Of a stretch of 64,000 nucleotides of DNA, positions 45,233-56,500 are shown piece after piece. The position numbers and the translations under genes were made by a program. Source of the DNA: Apium graveolens (Eukaryota; Streptophyta; Magnoliopsida; Apiales; Apiaceae); assembly GCF_009905375.1 (NCBI RefSeq), contig NC_133650.1, positions 67,087,669-67,151,668 on the forward strand, in the 5' to 3' direction. Within the stretch, counting starts at the first letter, position 1. The number at the start of each line of letters is the position of its first letter. The notes beneath the pieces were generated by a model that searched no databases, was not told the origin of the DNA, and worked only from the letters and a program-made list of their open reading frames with translations.

Positions 45233-45764
45233 CTCTGAACAAAAATGTTACCGTTGGACACCTGTCAGACATGCAGTAATAACGGACAGTTATTGGGCTC
45301 GAGAAAACAGGAATCATTACTTACCCAGTTGCCTAGTTTCAAGGAAAAACCGTTCCATTTATCAAGAGAAATAGTTTAAATTCAAAATTTAAACCGTTAG
45401 CACTGATTGAATTATTTTTCACTGCATCATTGAAATTCTGAAAATACATCACATGAAAATGACCAAGATAAATTAGATAAGTAAGTGCTGAAAATGAATC
45501 AGAACTTAATATAAAACAAAATTTATATGGTCATCAGAATATCAATCAGGATTTATCAACACAAGACAAAATAACTCAGAGACAAAATCTTGAAGTAAAA
45601 ACAACTTTCATTAATATATCAAGACAATACATTTATGAAATGGAAATTACATCAATACTTATACAAGATTTTCCCTAAGCTTCTAATCCTAACATCAACA
45701 GCCTTAGTCCTAGCGAAGAAGCCTGACAAAGCTGATGATGAAGAAAAACAGGAAGAAGACGAGA
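45233..45764 (-). other. E3 spacer between small and long accessory ORFs
   Basis: Non-coding, alignable with E2 36750-37313. The GTTGGACACCTGTCAGACATG block lies at 45253-45273. Confidence 0.5.
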
Positions 45765-46040
45765 TTAAGTCATCTTCTTCTTCCAACTCTCGACAAACAG
45801 AATGGCGAGTCTGATGATTCGCTCTTGTTGGTGGAGAGCTTCCAGCCTTTCCTCCTCCAATCGCTCCAGATGGCGATGGTAGTCCATATAGAAGAACAGA
45901 AGGTGTGTCAGTACCTCCTGTGGGACAGAGTCCCATATCTCCTCAGGAATGGCTGTGACATGCCATTCCTGCTGCCACTCGGCACAACTTAGCTCCATAT
46001 TGAAGGTTAGGTAGTTCAAAAACATGTTGTATCTGACCAT
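45765..46040 (-). CDS. E3 small accessory ORF (91 residues)
   Basis: The intact frame begins MVRYNMFLNYLTFNMELSC at 46040; the longer upstream open frame lacks conservation. It reads through EEIWDSVPQEVLTHLLFFYM and HLERLEEERLEALHQQ to ERIIRLAILFVESWKKKMT. It is mostly helical and charged, with no signal peptide. E2 has the same ORF with one stop. E4 has a shorter relative with a different N-terminus but the same ERIIRLA end. A TATATAT box lies about 75 nt upstream (46113-46120). It sits between pol and the long accessory ORF. I do not recognise the family. Confidence 0.6.
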   Translation of the reverse strand: MVRYNMFLNYLTFNMELSCAEWQQEWHVTAIPEEIWDSVPQEVLTHLLFFYMDYHRHLERLEEERLEALHQQERIIRLAILFVESWKKKMT

Positions 46041-46112
46041 TGTGTTTTTGAAAGAAAGAGGAGGATAAGTGTGTGAGAAGAATGTGATGGAAAGACTGAT
46101 GTGAAGTGGTTG

Positions 46113-46180
46113 CATATATAGACAAGAGAATGCCAGGAGACGCAAAGAAATTGAATGCTGACAAGTAGAATTAATTCTAC
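46113..46180 (-). promoter_or_regulatory. TATA box and palindrome ahead of the E3 small ORF
   Basis: TATATATG lies at 46113-46120, and the palindrome GTAGAATTAATTCTAC at 46165-46180. Spacing to the ATG (about 73-80 nt) and to the palindrome (about 45 bp) matches E2. Confidence 0.5.
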
Positions 46181-46217
46181 CTCGTCTCCCTAGAATTTGA
46201 AAAAGAATAACATTCAT

Positions 46218-47468
46218 TGGAAAGAGGAATCATGGTTCAAACCGCATAAGACACAAGAAACAGTGGACTGTTCAAGTACGAATACCATTAATCCTAATCA
46301 TAGTGACTATTAATCTTCCACTTCAACATATACAATTATTAACTGAGACTGTTATTAAATTTTATTCACAGATAAGTCAAGTAAAACATTAGACTGTAAT
46401 ATCAGAACTTAAACTTATATCAGAACTTAACAGTTATCAGAACATAATTGCTTAACTCAAAAAAGGAATGCCCATCTTAGTAAATACTCATACAAGTTCT
46501 GAGTTATAGACTTCAGAACTTAATCATTAGAACATGTAACTAGAACTTGTCCTCAGAATTAGTGCAATGTGACACAATGACTGTTTATCTAAAATAACAT
46601 AGACCACCACAGAAATTTTCATCATTCAGATGGAGTGATTAGTGTGTGCATTAAGCTAAATAACAGACAAAGAGTAAAGTCTGATTCACTTCAGTACATC
46701 TTAGAAATAAGGCATAACTAAAATTTTGCTAAGGAGCTATCATTGTCCTGAAACCTACTGATGAATGAGTTTATGCTTGAGTCCACCTCAACTGTTTTGT
46801 GCTAATTTTATGCAACTTTTGAAATTCTATTTTACAGTGGCTTCTCAGTATAAGTGAGTCACGACTGTTTATCAGAATTTATGCTATTATCGGAGAATTT
46901 TTCCAGTAATCATAGAGTGTGAAAAGTCACCAAGAAAATATTTTGCTTTTCTAATGCATATTTACTTAATACCAGCAATGCACTTGGGTCGTCCCTTCCA
47001 CATTTTTACTCTAGATCTCAAAGGAGTACCTGATTTTATTCTTTGATCTTTTTGCTTTTTCTTTTGATAAGTGAGGTTTATCAGCACTTAGTACATTCAG
47101 CAGTTTTACTAGTATCAGAACTTAACAGATGAGTAGAATTATTCTAATTTGTGACTTAGTAATAAGATATACAAAGTAAACTTAACTAAGCTCAATTATC
47201 AGAATTTTCTAGTGTCATAAGATTTCCACTGAAATAATTACTTCTTACATGGAATCATTTGTTTATTGAAGACTACTAGGTCAGTATCTAGCACAGATAT
47301 CCTCATAGGATTGAATAGGTACTAGAACAGACATATCACTTATCAGAGTTTAGAAACATATATCAGACAACAGTCAGTACTTAAAGACATTTATCAATTA
47401 AGCACAGAATATACAATGAGATTAATTCTATAAATACTGAGCATAAAGTCTGATAACACAGAACAAGT
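46218..47468 (-). other. E3 spacer between pol and small ORF
   Basis: About 1.25 kb without ORFs, conserved in E2 and E4, with scattered TCAGAACTT repeats and a conserved GCACTTGGGTCGTCCCTTCC block (46980-46999). Confidence 0.55.
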
Positions 47469-49688
47469 CTAAGCAGATTTAGAGAAAAAACCTGAAACCA
47501 TTCCAAGTTCATTTACCAATCTTGTAAAAGTAGCTTCACACAGTGGTTTTGTGAAGATATCTGCCAGTTGTTGATCTGTGGGAACAAAATGCAATTCCAC
47601 TGTACCTTCATCCACATGTTCCCTGATGAAGTGGTACCTGATGCTGATGTGCTTTGTCATAGAGTGTTGAACTGGATTACCTGTCATAGTAATAGCACTT
47701 TGATTATCACAGTAAATAGGGATTTTGAAATATGTTAACCCATAATCCAGTAACTGATTCTTCATCCAAAGAATCTGTGCACAACAGCTTCCTGCAGCAA
47801 TATACTCTGCTTCTGCAGTTGATGTGGAAATTGACTTTTGTTTCTTGCTGTACCAAGAAACCAATCTGCCTCCAAGAAATTTGCAGCTTCCACTTGTGCT
47901 TTTCCAGTCAATTTTGCACCCTGTTCTAGTTCTGACACCTGCATCAGGATTTCCAATTATCAAATCAGGTGTATGTAATTTTGTCCACTTCCTTGCAGAT
48001 GGAAGGTTTTCTCTAGAACTGGATGCTCCCCCATGATCCATGCTATCTTCATTTTCATTTTCTGATGCTCCCCCTGAAACTATGCTCTCTGAGTTGGATT
48101 CTTCCGTATTTAGATTTTCAGCACTATCAGAACTTGGCTTATCAGAACTTGACGAATCAGAACTTGAAGAGCCAGATGCATGTTCTGATGTTTCTTGAGA
48201 TGTGGTAGGATCTTGAGTATGCTCCCCCTGCATAGGTGCATCTTCCTTTGACGTAGTCACCACAGTTTCAATACAATCAGAGTTTAATCCATCAGAGTTT
48301 ACAGTATCAGGACTTAGACTGTCAGGATTTTCAGTATCAGAATTTGAGTCTTCATTTTCAAATCTCAGCTGATCATGGTCAATGAAATCTTCAAGACCAG
48401 TAATCTTCTTGTCATCAAAAGAGACATTGATAGATTCCATGACCACTTTTGTTCTCAAATTATAGACTCTGAAGGCTTTTGTGGAAAGTGGATATCCAAC
48501 AAAGATTCCATCATCAGCTTTTAGATCAAACTTTGATAGCTGTTCAGGATGAGTCTTGAGAACAAAACACTTGCATCCAAATACATGAAAATATTTCAGA
48601 TTTGGCTTCTTTTTCTTCACCATCTCATATGGTGTTTTTCCATGCTTGTTAATGAGTGTTGCATTTTGAGTAAAATAAGCAGTCTGCACAGCTTCAGCCC
48701 AGAAATAGGTTGGAAGCTTTACTTCTTCAAGCATTGTACGTGCAGCTTCAATGAGAGTTCTATTCTTCCTTTCAACAACTCCATTTTGCTGTGGAGTTCC
48801 AGGAGCAGAAAATTCCTGCTTTATTCCATGGCTTTTGCAGAACTCTTCCATTATCAAATTCTTGAACTCAGTGCCATTATCACTCCTTAAAACTTTCAGA
48901 GAATCTTTGACCATTTTATCCAGATGTTTGATAAGATCAATCAAGGTTGATGCAGTTTCACTTTTTGTATGCAAGAAATATACCCATGTGTATCTGGTGA
49001 ACTCATCCACTATGACCAACGCATACTTCTTCTTTGTAATTGATATGACATTTACTGGACCAAATAGATCAACATGTATTAGATGATAAGGCTCAAGAAT
49101 TGATGATTCAGTCTTGCTCTTGAATGAAGATTTTCTTTGTTTGGCTTTCTGACATGAATCACAAAGACCATCAGGAGCAAATACTGTGTTTGGCAATCCT
49201 CTCACAAGATCTTTCTTGACCAGTTCATTTATATTGTTGAAATTTAAATGAGAGAGTTTCTTATGCCAATTCCAGCTTTCTTTAATTGATGCTCTACTCA
49301 TCAGACAGATTGCAGAACCATCAGTACTTGTTGAAAGCTTAGCTTCATAAATGTTACCACGCCTGTATCCTTTCAGAACAACTTTGCCTTTAGATTTACT
49401 CACAATTTCACAGTGTTCTTCAAAGAAATCAACATGATAACCTCTGTCACAGATTTGACTTATACTCAGTAGGTTGTGTTTAAGTCCTGAGACCAGAGCT
49501 ACTTGTTTAATTATGACATTTCCAAGATTGATATTGCCATATCCCAATGTTTTTCCAATGTTGCCATCTCCATAAGAAACACTTGGGCCAGCTTTCTCCA
49601 CAAAGTCTGATAGCAGGGCCTTATTTCCAGTCATATGTCCTAAACATCCACTGTCCAGAACTAGAATATTTTTCCTGTTGCCCTGCAA
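47469..49688 (-). CDS. E3 protease-integrase-RNase H polyprotein with RT deleted
   Basis: The 739-codon open frame starts just after stops that separate it from gag. Protease has DSG at residues 12-14 (VLDSGCLGHMTG). The integrase zinc finger has H142, H146, C176 and C179; the catalytic triad is D207 (HVDLFGPV), D270 (LRSDNGTEF) and E306 (NGVVERKNRTL). A Ser/Asp/Glu-rich linker runs from about 445 to 560. At residue 589 (near 47924) GVRTR, which normally begins the linker before RT, is joined in frame to TGCKIDWKSTSG of RNase H. All RT palm motifs including YVDD are absent, as is the first RNase H Asp (normally in DADFAG). TAEAEYIAAG and DNQSAITM remain. Protease and integrase look intact. 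Confidence 0.85.
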   Translation of the reverse strand: MQGNRKNILVLDSGCLGHMTGNKALLSDFVEKAGPSVSYGDGNIGKTLGYGNINLGNVIIKQVALVSGLKHNLLSISQICDRGYHVDFFEEHCEIVSKSKGKVVLKGYRRGNIYEAKLSTSTDGSAICLMSRASIKESWNWHKKLSHLNFNNINELVKKDLVRGLPNTVFAPDGLCDSCQKAKQRKSSFKSKTESSILEPYHLIHVDLFGPVNVISITKKKYALVIVDEFTRYTWVYFLHTKSETASTLIDLIKHLDKMVKDSLKVLRSDNGTEFKNLIMEEFCKSHGIKQEFSAPGTPQQNGVVERKNRTLIEAARTMLEEVKLPTYFWAEAVQTAYFTQNATLINKHGKTPYEMVKKKKPNLKYFHVFGCKCFVLKTHPEQLSKFDLKADDGIFVGYPLSTKAFRVYNLRTKVVMESINVSFDDKKITGLEDFIDHDQLRFENEDSNSDTENPDSLSPDTVNSDGLNSDCIETVVTTSKEDAPMQGEHTQDPTTSQETSEHASGSSSSDSSSSDKPSSDSAENLNTEESNSESIVSGGASENENEDSMDHGGASSSRENLPSARKWTKLHTPDLIIGNPDAGVRTRTGCKIDWKSTSGSCKFLGGRLVSWYSKKQKSISTSTAEAEYIAAGSCCAQILWMKNQLLDYGLTYFKIPIYCDNQSAITMTGNPVQHSMTKHISIRYHFIREHVDEGTVELHFVPTDQQLADIFTKPLCEATFTRLVNELGMVSGFFSKSA

Positions 49689-49700
49689 TCACAAAGACCA

Positions 49701-52037
49701 TTAATTATTAGTTTTAAGGACCCAGACTTGCTTGGATCCTTTGGCCTTATTAAGTTTGTTAACATTTGCAGCAGATTTAGCATCAGAGTTTATGTTAACA
49801 TTTTTCTTATCATAACTTACACTATCAGACTTTGAATCAGAATTTACACTAGAAGGAACAATGGAAACTTTCTTCAAAGAAGGTTTTATTTGATAATAAT
49901 CATAGTACAAACTATGATATTCCTTACAAGTATAAATGGAATGCTATAAACTACCACAATGAAAACAAGGATTTTGTGGTTTGTATCTAACAGACTGACT
50001 CTTAACTCCTGATTTTGAAGGTAAGGAGTTAATATTCTTATTCTTCCTGCAAAAAGAGGCCAGATGGTTAGAACTTCCACAGTTATGACATGTTTTCCTA
50101 GGAGCATCAGGAACAGGTTTATAATCATTGCTTTTATTCACACCTTCCTTTCCATTCCTATTTTTCCTAGGTGATTTTACCTTGTTTGCATTCTTAACAT
50201 CTTTTAGCTTATGTTTAAGCTGCTTCTTCGTCATTAAGCCTATGTTCACTTCAGCTGTCTTTTCCTATTTTAGTTTGTCAGAAGTTGATTCCTTTGTAAC
50301 TTCTGATTTTTCATTTTCAGACTTTACAGTTACAAACTTAACAGGTTTTAACTTTGGCTTTTGCTTATCAACTGACTTAATTTCTTCAGTTCCTTTATCT
50401 TTCTTATCTTCTCCATAACCTAAGCCCTCTTTCCAGTTTCCACTACTTAGCAAATTTTGAGTTGTTTTACCAGAGTTAGTCCAAGTCCTGATAATCTCTC
50501 TTTCCTTTTCTAACTCAGTTTTTAGAGATTCATTTAATTTTAGCACTTCATTCCTAACATAAAAAGCATCATCTCTATCCTTCTGAGTTTGATGGAACAT
50601 GACTAACTCTTTTTCTAAGAAATCATTCCTTTTCTTAAATGCAAGATTTTCAGAAGTTAATCTTTCACATGTTAAAGTTTGATCTCTATAGCTAACAAAC
50701 ATGGTTTTAAGATATCTTCTCAACTCATTAATATCATCAGTATGAAAAGCATAAGTAGTCTGAGGTACCTTTGTTTCAGCAGCTTCAGAACTGCTCTCAG
50801 CACTTTCTTTATCAGCATTTGCCATCAATGCATAGTTCTCCTCACTTTCAGAGTCTGAGGTGTCTGTCCAGCTTTTCTGCTTTGTGACAAGAGCCTTGCC
50901 TTTGTCACCCTTTACCTTCTTGCAGTCAGGAGATATGTGGCCTTTCTCACCACAGTTATAGCATTTAACATTGGTGTAATCTCCTCTGTCAGACTTTCCT
51001 ACTCTGCCTTCAGATCTTCTGAAATTCTTCTTATCAGAACTTATGCCTTTCCTGGAAAACTTTTTTCCCTTCCTGAACTTCCTATATGCAATCTTTGTGA
51101 TTCCTTTCACCATAAGAGCACACAGCTTCATCATCTCCTCATCAGCATCAGTCTCAGGCAAGCTTTCAGAATCTGAGTCATCATTACTCTCAGAACTTGA
51201 TGACTCAGTATCAGACTTTATGAAAAGAGCTTTACCCTTGTCTTTCTTTGAGGAAGCTGCTTTGGGGAATTCTTCTTCAACCTTAAGAGCAACTGTCCTT
51301 GACTTTCCTCCTTTCCTCTTGCTTCTTTGTTCCATCTCCAGCTCATGAGTCTTGAGCATTCCATAGATTTCGTCAAGAGTTGTTTCATCAAGATTGTAGT
51401 TGTCTCTTATTGTCGTTGCCTTCAAATCCCAGCATTCAGGAAGAGCTAACAGGAACTTAAGGTTTGAATCTTCAAGATCATACTCTTTATCAACCAATGA
51501 CAAATCATTCAAAAGTTTGACAAATCTATCATATAAATCATTCAATAACTCATTAGCCTTTGAGTCAAAGTGTTCATACTCTTGAGTGAGTATTGTCTTC
51601 CTGTTCTTCTTAATTGTGTCAGTTCCCTGACACCTTGTTTCCAGAGCATCCCATATCTCCTTAGCAGTCTTGCAGTTGATTTCCCTGTTTGACATTACAT
51701 TATCAATGGCACTATGCAGTAAGTGTCGTACCTTAGCATCCTTAGCAATTGATGTTATGTCTTCAGCAGTATAATCACTCTTCTCCTTTGGTACGGTCTT
51801 TGCTGCTTCACCTGCAACTGCAACAGCGAGCTTGGTTGGTTTGTGAGGGCCTTCCTTGATTCTATCAAGGTATTCTGGATATGTTGCTTCCAGGAACATG
51901 GTCATCCTTACCTTCCATATGTGATATTCAGATGGTCTCAGTATGGGGACTCTGATGGTCTCATACTGACTCTGAATTTGTGTCCTTGGTGGTTCCTCAG
52001 TTGTGGTAGGCTTAGTTGGAGTTTCTGTGTCCGACAT
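49701..52037 (-). pseudogene. E3 Gag, open for 590 codons, then a nonsense-interrupted extension
   Basis: It begins MSDTETPTKPTTTEEPPRTQ at 52037, 42 nt from the primer site. The capsid region of UBN2 type covers about residues 30-240 (ILRPSEYHIWKVRM, KEIWDALETRCQG), and a CCHC knuckle CYNCGEKGHISPDC lies at 359-372. The main frame ends with TAG at 50265. The same frame continues through a second knuckle-like CHNCGSSNHLASFC to a third, whose Trp codon is TAG (CFHCGSL stop HSIYTC, 49944). It ends at TAA 49701. Gag, extension and pol are all in one frame, so the two TAGs look like point nonsense mutations. Gag would make particles and bind RNA. Confidence 0.75.
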
Positions 52038-52078
52038 GATTGTGTTTGGATCTTTAACTGTATGTGTGTTAACAGAGT

Positions 52079-52091
52079 AGCTCTGATACCA
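52079..52091 (-). promoter_or_regulatory. E3 primer-binding site (initiator tRNA-Met)
   Basis: Minus-strand TGGTATCAGAGCT lies two bases from the 5' LTR, complementary to the 3' end of initiator tRNA-Met. Confidence 0.92.
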
Positions 52092-52093
52092 AT

Positions 52094-52707
52094 TGTTAGG
52101 TCACACACACACTGTAGAGGGGGTGAATACAGTGTATAGTACACTCAAATCGAACTTTAAGAACTTAAGTAACAGAAAACAAACTTTATTGAAATAATAA
52201 ACTCTGTTACAGTATGGAACTGTTACCTCTCAGTGATGAACAAATATCACGAGAGCTGCTAGGGTTACAATGAATAATCTTCTCTAATAATGATAACACT
52301 TATTGTGTAAACCCTATGTCTATGTTTATATACTACACATTTACAAGATAATCGCTAATTGATATGGAATATAATTCTGCTTCCTAAAATATATCAATCA
52401 AATATCTTTTCTTCCAAGTATTCCATTCTTCACGGAATTCCTTCTTCATGCATATCTCTTCTTATGTTTATCTCAATCTTCTTTCCTTTAATCAGCTACT
52501 GTCCTTATCTGATTATCCTTCAGCACTTAAGTTCTGATATCTATCTTCTGATGATTATCTCCTGATAACATACGTACTGATATCCTTAAGTCCTAACTTC
52601 CAGTATAAGTACTGATCAACAGTTAAGTACTGATTTATCCTGTTCAGTAAGATCTGAAAACTAAACATAAAACATATTAGCCATGACATTATCAAATATA
52701 TCTAACA
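52094..52707 (-). repeat. E3 5' LTR
   Basis: A 614-bp partner of 40566-41179. The promoter TATATAAA lies at 52325-52332 on the minus strand, so transcription should start near 52300 and read towards the primer site. Confidence 0.93.
52325..52332 (-). promoter_or_regulatory. E3 LTR TATA box
   Basis: TATATAAA on the minus strand of the 5' LTR, about 230 bp before the LTR end; conserved in all four SIRE-like LTRs here. Confidence 0.6.
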
Positions 52708-52712
52708 AAATA
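52708..52712. other. Target-site duplication of E3, right copy
   Basis: AAATA, matching 40561-40565. The next 36 bp (52713-52748) continue the host fragment interrupted by E3. Confidence 0.85.
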
Positions 52713-52748
52713 AATAATTAAAAAGAATTTTATGAATTTAATATAGTT

Positions 52749-53346
52749 TATTAGGTCACACACACTGTCAGAGGGGGTTGAATACATTGTTTAGCACAAT
52801 CAAATCGAATTAAAGAACACAAGTAACAGAAAACAAACTTTATTAAACTTTGTTACAATATGGAACTGTCCTCTCTCAGTGATGAACAAATTATCACGAG
52901 AGCTGCTAGGGTTACAATGAATATTATTCTCGATAATGATAATACATATAGTGTAAACCCTATGTCTGTGTTTATATACTACACAGTTACAAGATAATCT
53001 CTAATTGATATGGAATATAATTCTGCTTCCTAAAATATATCAATCAGTTATCTTTTCTTCCAAGTATTCTATTCTTCATAGAATTCCTTCTTCATGCATA
53101 TCTCTTCTTGCGTTTGTCTTGATCTGCTTTCCTTTCAATCAGCCGCCTTCCTTATCTAAAAGTCCCCTTAAGTCCTGATATTATCTCCTGATAAATATCT
53201 CCTGATAACTTAAGTTCTGATAACTTAAGTTCTGACTTCAGTATAAGTGTTGATTTCCAGTTAAGTACTGATTTGACCTGTTTAAGTAAGATCTGAAAAC
53301 TAAACACAAATCATATTAGACATGAAATTATCAAATATATCTAACA
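52749..53346 (-). repeat. E4 3' LTR
   Basis: The 598-bp LTR is homologous to the other SIRE-like LTRs. Its plus-strand left end reads TATTAGG instead of TGTTAGG, so the terminal dinucleotide is mutated. The polypurine tract follows at 53347-53361. Confidence 0.88.
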
Positions 53347-53549
53347 ATCTCCCCCAACTTGTAAATTAACATAATATACAAGTTTAACAGATATTTGACG
53401 ATTTCAAAAACATTAAGTACAAATGCATGAGAATTTGACTAGATAACTACAACTTACAGTCCTTAAAGCTTTACCATCTTTAACTTATGATAACAACTTC
53501 AATCTGTATACACATCAGAATTTGAGCAGTTGTAGATCTTGACTTGGCT

Positions 53550-56500
53550 TTAATTACTGATCTCTTTGATGTCAGGAGTTGTTCTGAGATAGTTCTTTAA
53601 CAAACATCTCTCAGCATATTTAAGTTCATCAATCATCCTCCTTTTAGCATTCTTCAATTCAACTGTATCTTCACCAATTTGAAAGATAGCAGCCCTGAGA
53701 TCATTTATTTTAGCTTTTCTTATGTCCTGATCTAGTCTGATCAAATATGCCTTTCAGACTCAAGATTGAATTCCACAGCCTTATAACCCAGAAAGGTAGT
53801 TATAATCTTAGCAGAGTTAGGCTTCATCTCGACAATATCACCCTTCTGATCTCTGTACTTAGGGCAGTATGTGATGTCAGACTTTACAGAATAAAGCTTC
53901 TTCTGTCTCTGAATTTGAGTCTTCAAATAATTTGCAGCACTTTCTGTTAATCTGTTCTTCACTTGAAGTAGGAATTGAACATGTTCTAGTTCCTCAAAAT
54001 ACTTCAATGGTATAGCATTCTCCCTAATATGGTACACCCTTCCATCTATCATGAAATATAACAAGATGTGTTCTTTCAAGAAGGTATGGTAAACCATCTG
54101 TACAGATTCAAGTCGATTCAATCTTTCAGGAGTTGCTCCAACACCTGATTCACTTAAGGAAGTTGGATCATTGGTTTTGTTATGTACTCTTCTTTCATCA
54201 GCACTACCCAATCCAGATTTATCTCTTGCTTCCATTCCTGTAACAACTCTTGCTTCAAAACCACTTGCTGCAGCCTTCAAAGGTTGAGACTGTTTAGCTT
54301 TTGTGAATCCTGGTAGGAGTAACTTTGAGGATTTAACATGAGTATTGTCAGAGGTTTCCTTTAACTTATCTTCTGATATCAAGCCAACTTGAGCTATGTC
54401 AGAGGTTACTTGCTTCAGTGTCATATTAGAACTTACTATATCTTGACTCTGAACAACTTGAGCCATGTCAGAGGTTGTTTGAGAAATCTTCTTTGAAATC
54501 AGAGTAAGATTAGCATATTCAACAGATATTTCTTTATCTATAGCAGGCACATAAACCTTTACAGGTTCTCCAACTTTTTCTTTGCCCTTGTACCTTGGAT
54601 CTATCTCCATTTGTGATTTGGCCTTAGTTGCCTCAGGATTTATCCTTTCTTTTATCACAATACCTTTAGCCTTAGGAAAGTTTTTTTCAAGAACAGAAGC
54701 TTCAGATTTGGAGTTGACTTTTTCTAACTTCAGTCTAGCTTCTTCTTCCTTTAGACTCTCAAAGTCCAATCCTGGATTTTCTTTCAGAAATAACTGTCTT
54801 GAAATCTCCTCATCAAGTTCCAGAAGTTCATCAAAACTTATCCTTTTACCAGTATAAGAACTTATTCTTCTCCCAGTATTAGAACTTGTTCTTTGACTTG
54901 TAGTTCCAGTTTTACTTGATGAAAAACCTTTACCTTGACCATGACCTCCACCCATTCCAGAGTTTCCCTAGTCATCTTTTCCATCATCCTTTCCCGTCAG
55001 TGTCTTGATAGGTTTGCATTTGGACTTAATTACTTTCTCCCCCTTTTTGGCATCAGCAGGTAAAAGAAGAGAGACAAGCAATGCCACTGAGGATTGGATC
55101 TCATTGAGTTGAGATTGGTGAGAAGCTTGATTCTTCAAAATTTCATCAATCCGAGACTGTTGCTTCTCTTGGGTTTTCTCAATGTTGGCAATTCTGTTAA
55201 AGGTAGGTTGGAAAAACCTTTTCTTTTCAAGTTTCAGATTCATATCTTGTTGGATCAAGTTTTCTTGAAATTTATTCACCTTGTCATGAGTTATTGAGTG
55301 TTGACCTTGAAGGTGCCTTGTACTCAATGCAGTAACTCTCAGCTGTGCCTTGAAATCATCATTTATCAGCATTTCATCAGCTTTTGTAAGATGCTCAGCA
55401 AGAATCTTTTCAGAAGGAACAAAACTAACTGTGTTCCACTCCTTAGTCCACTCCTGTCCTCTAGGAGTTTCACTCCAAGGTACTGGTGCTTCCCCTGTAA
55501 CAAACTTCTTGACTATCTCAGCTTTATGAACATTTTGTTGAGGTGCATGTCCTGATGGACCAGCTGCATCAGCATCTACTTTTGTAGCAGCAACTTCACC
55601 AGTAACTTCATCATTAGCAGCATCAGAACTTATAGAATCAGCAACCTCTGATAAAAGAATAGTATGAGAGGCTATGGAGGCTTCAACATCATCCTCTAAG
55701 TGCTGATCTCCAACTAAGTTCTGATCAACAGCCATATTCTGATGCTCACCTAACATCTGATCTTTAGTATCTAGATGCAGAGAGGGTGTTGTAGGCAATT
55801 ATGGATTGAAATCAGCATCAAGAAGTGGTATTGTTGGTGGAGTGATTTGAGTAGGTGGAGCTTTTAAGTACAAAACCTGAGGCACTTCCAAGTTATGGAT
55901 GTCAATTTCATCACTTGGCCCCTGGTTATCAGCATGTACTGGAGATACTGGAGGTATGGGAATATGAGTTGTTTCTGGCTCATGAAGTGGAGAGTGATGA
56001 GTTGCATGAAGATATGGATCAGTACTTGGAGAATTGTTAGCTTCAATAAGGTCTTGTGAGATCAGAGATTCATGATCCCCTTCCTTAGCTGCTACTTCCA
56101 GTCCTTTACCAGAATCTGCAGGCCTTTTAGCTAATGTTTTAATTCTTTTAGCTTTTGAGGAGACTGTAGGAGCTGCATCATCAGAATTTAGCTTTCTAAG
56201 CCTTTTTAGGGGCCTAGAACTCCCAATTCCAGTATCCTTCTGAGAAGAGACCTTCTCAGCTTCTACAACAACAGGTTCTGACACTGGAACCTGTTCCTCA
56301 CTGTCTGACTCATCCCTCAGAACAATCCTCCTTCTCTTCTATTGTGTCTGAGGTACACTCTTTGTCCTCTTAGGTTTGGAAGATGAAGGCCTCACAGGAT
56401 GTGCTGATAGTGAAGGTTGAGATGTCTGTGATGGTTTGAAATATGTTCTGATGGAGGGTTGAGTAGGTTGAGGTTGAGAAGTGGTATGTTCTGATGGTTG

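Larger units (their letters stand above)
40566..52707 (-). mobile_element. E3: complete SIRE-like Ty1/copia element lacking RT
   Basis: The element is 12,142 bp with two 614-bp LTRs (40566-41179 and 52094-52707), perfect target duplication AAATA, primer site and polypurine tract. In RNA order it carries gag (52037 down), protease-integrase-partial RNase H (49688-47469), a small ORF (46040-45765) and a long accessory ORF (45071-41388). By eye the LTRs differ at eight positions in 614, so insertion is recent. The RT domain is absent. The SIRE lineage is inferred from gag type, the extra 3' ORF and overall size. Confidence 0.92.

Noticed and set aside
49660..49720. Spliced gag-pol intron ending at TTGCAG
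   Set aside because: The acceptor-like sequence is present, but I could not find a convincing donor at a sensible distance, so it is kept only as a possibility in the findings.
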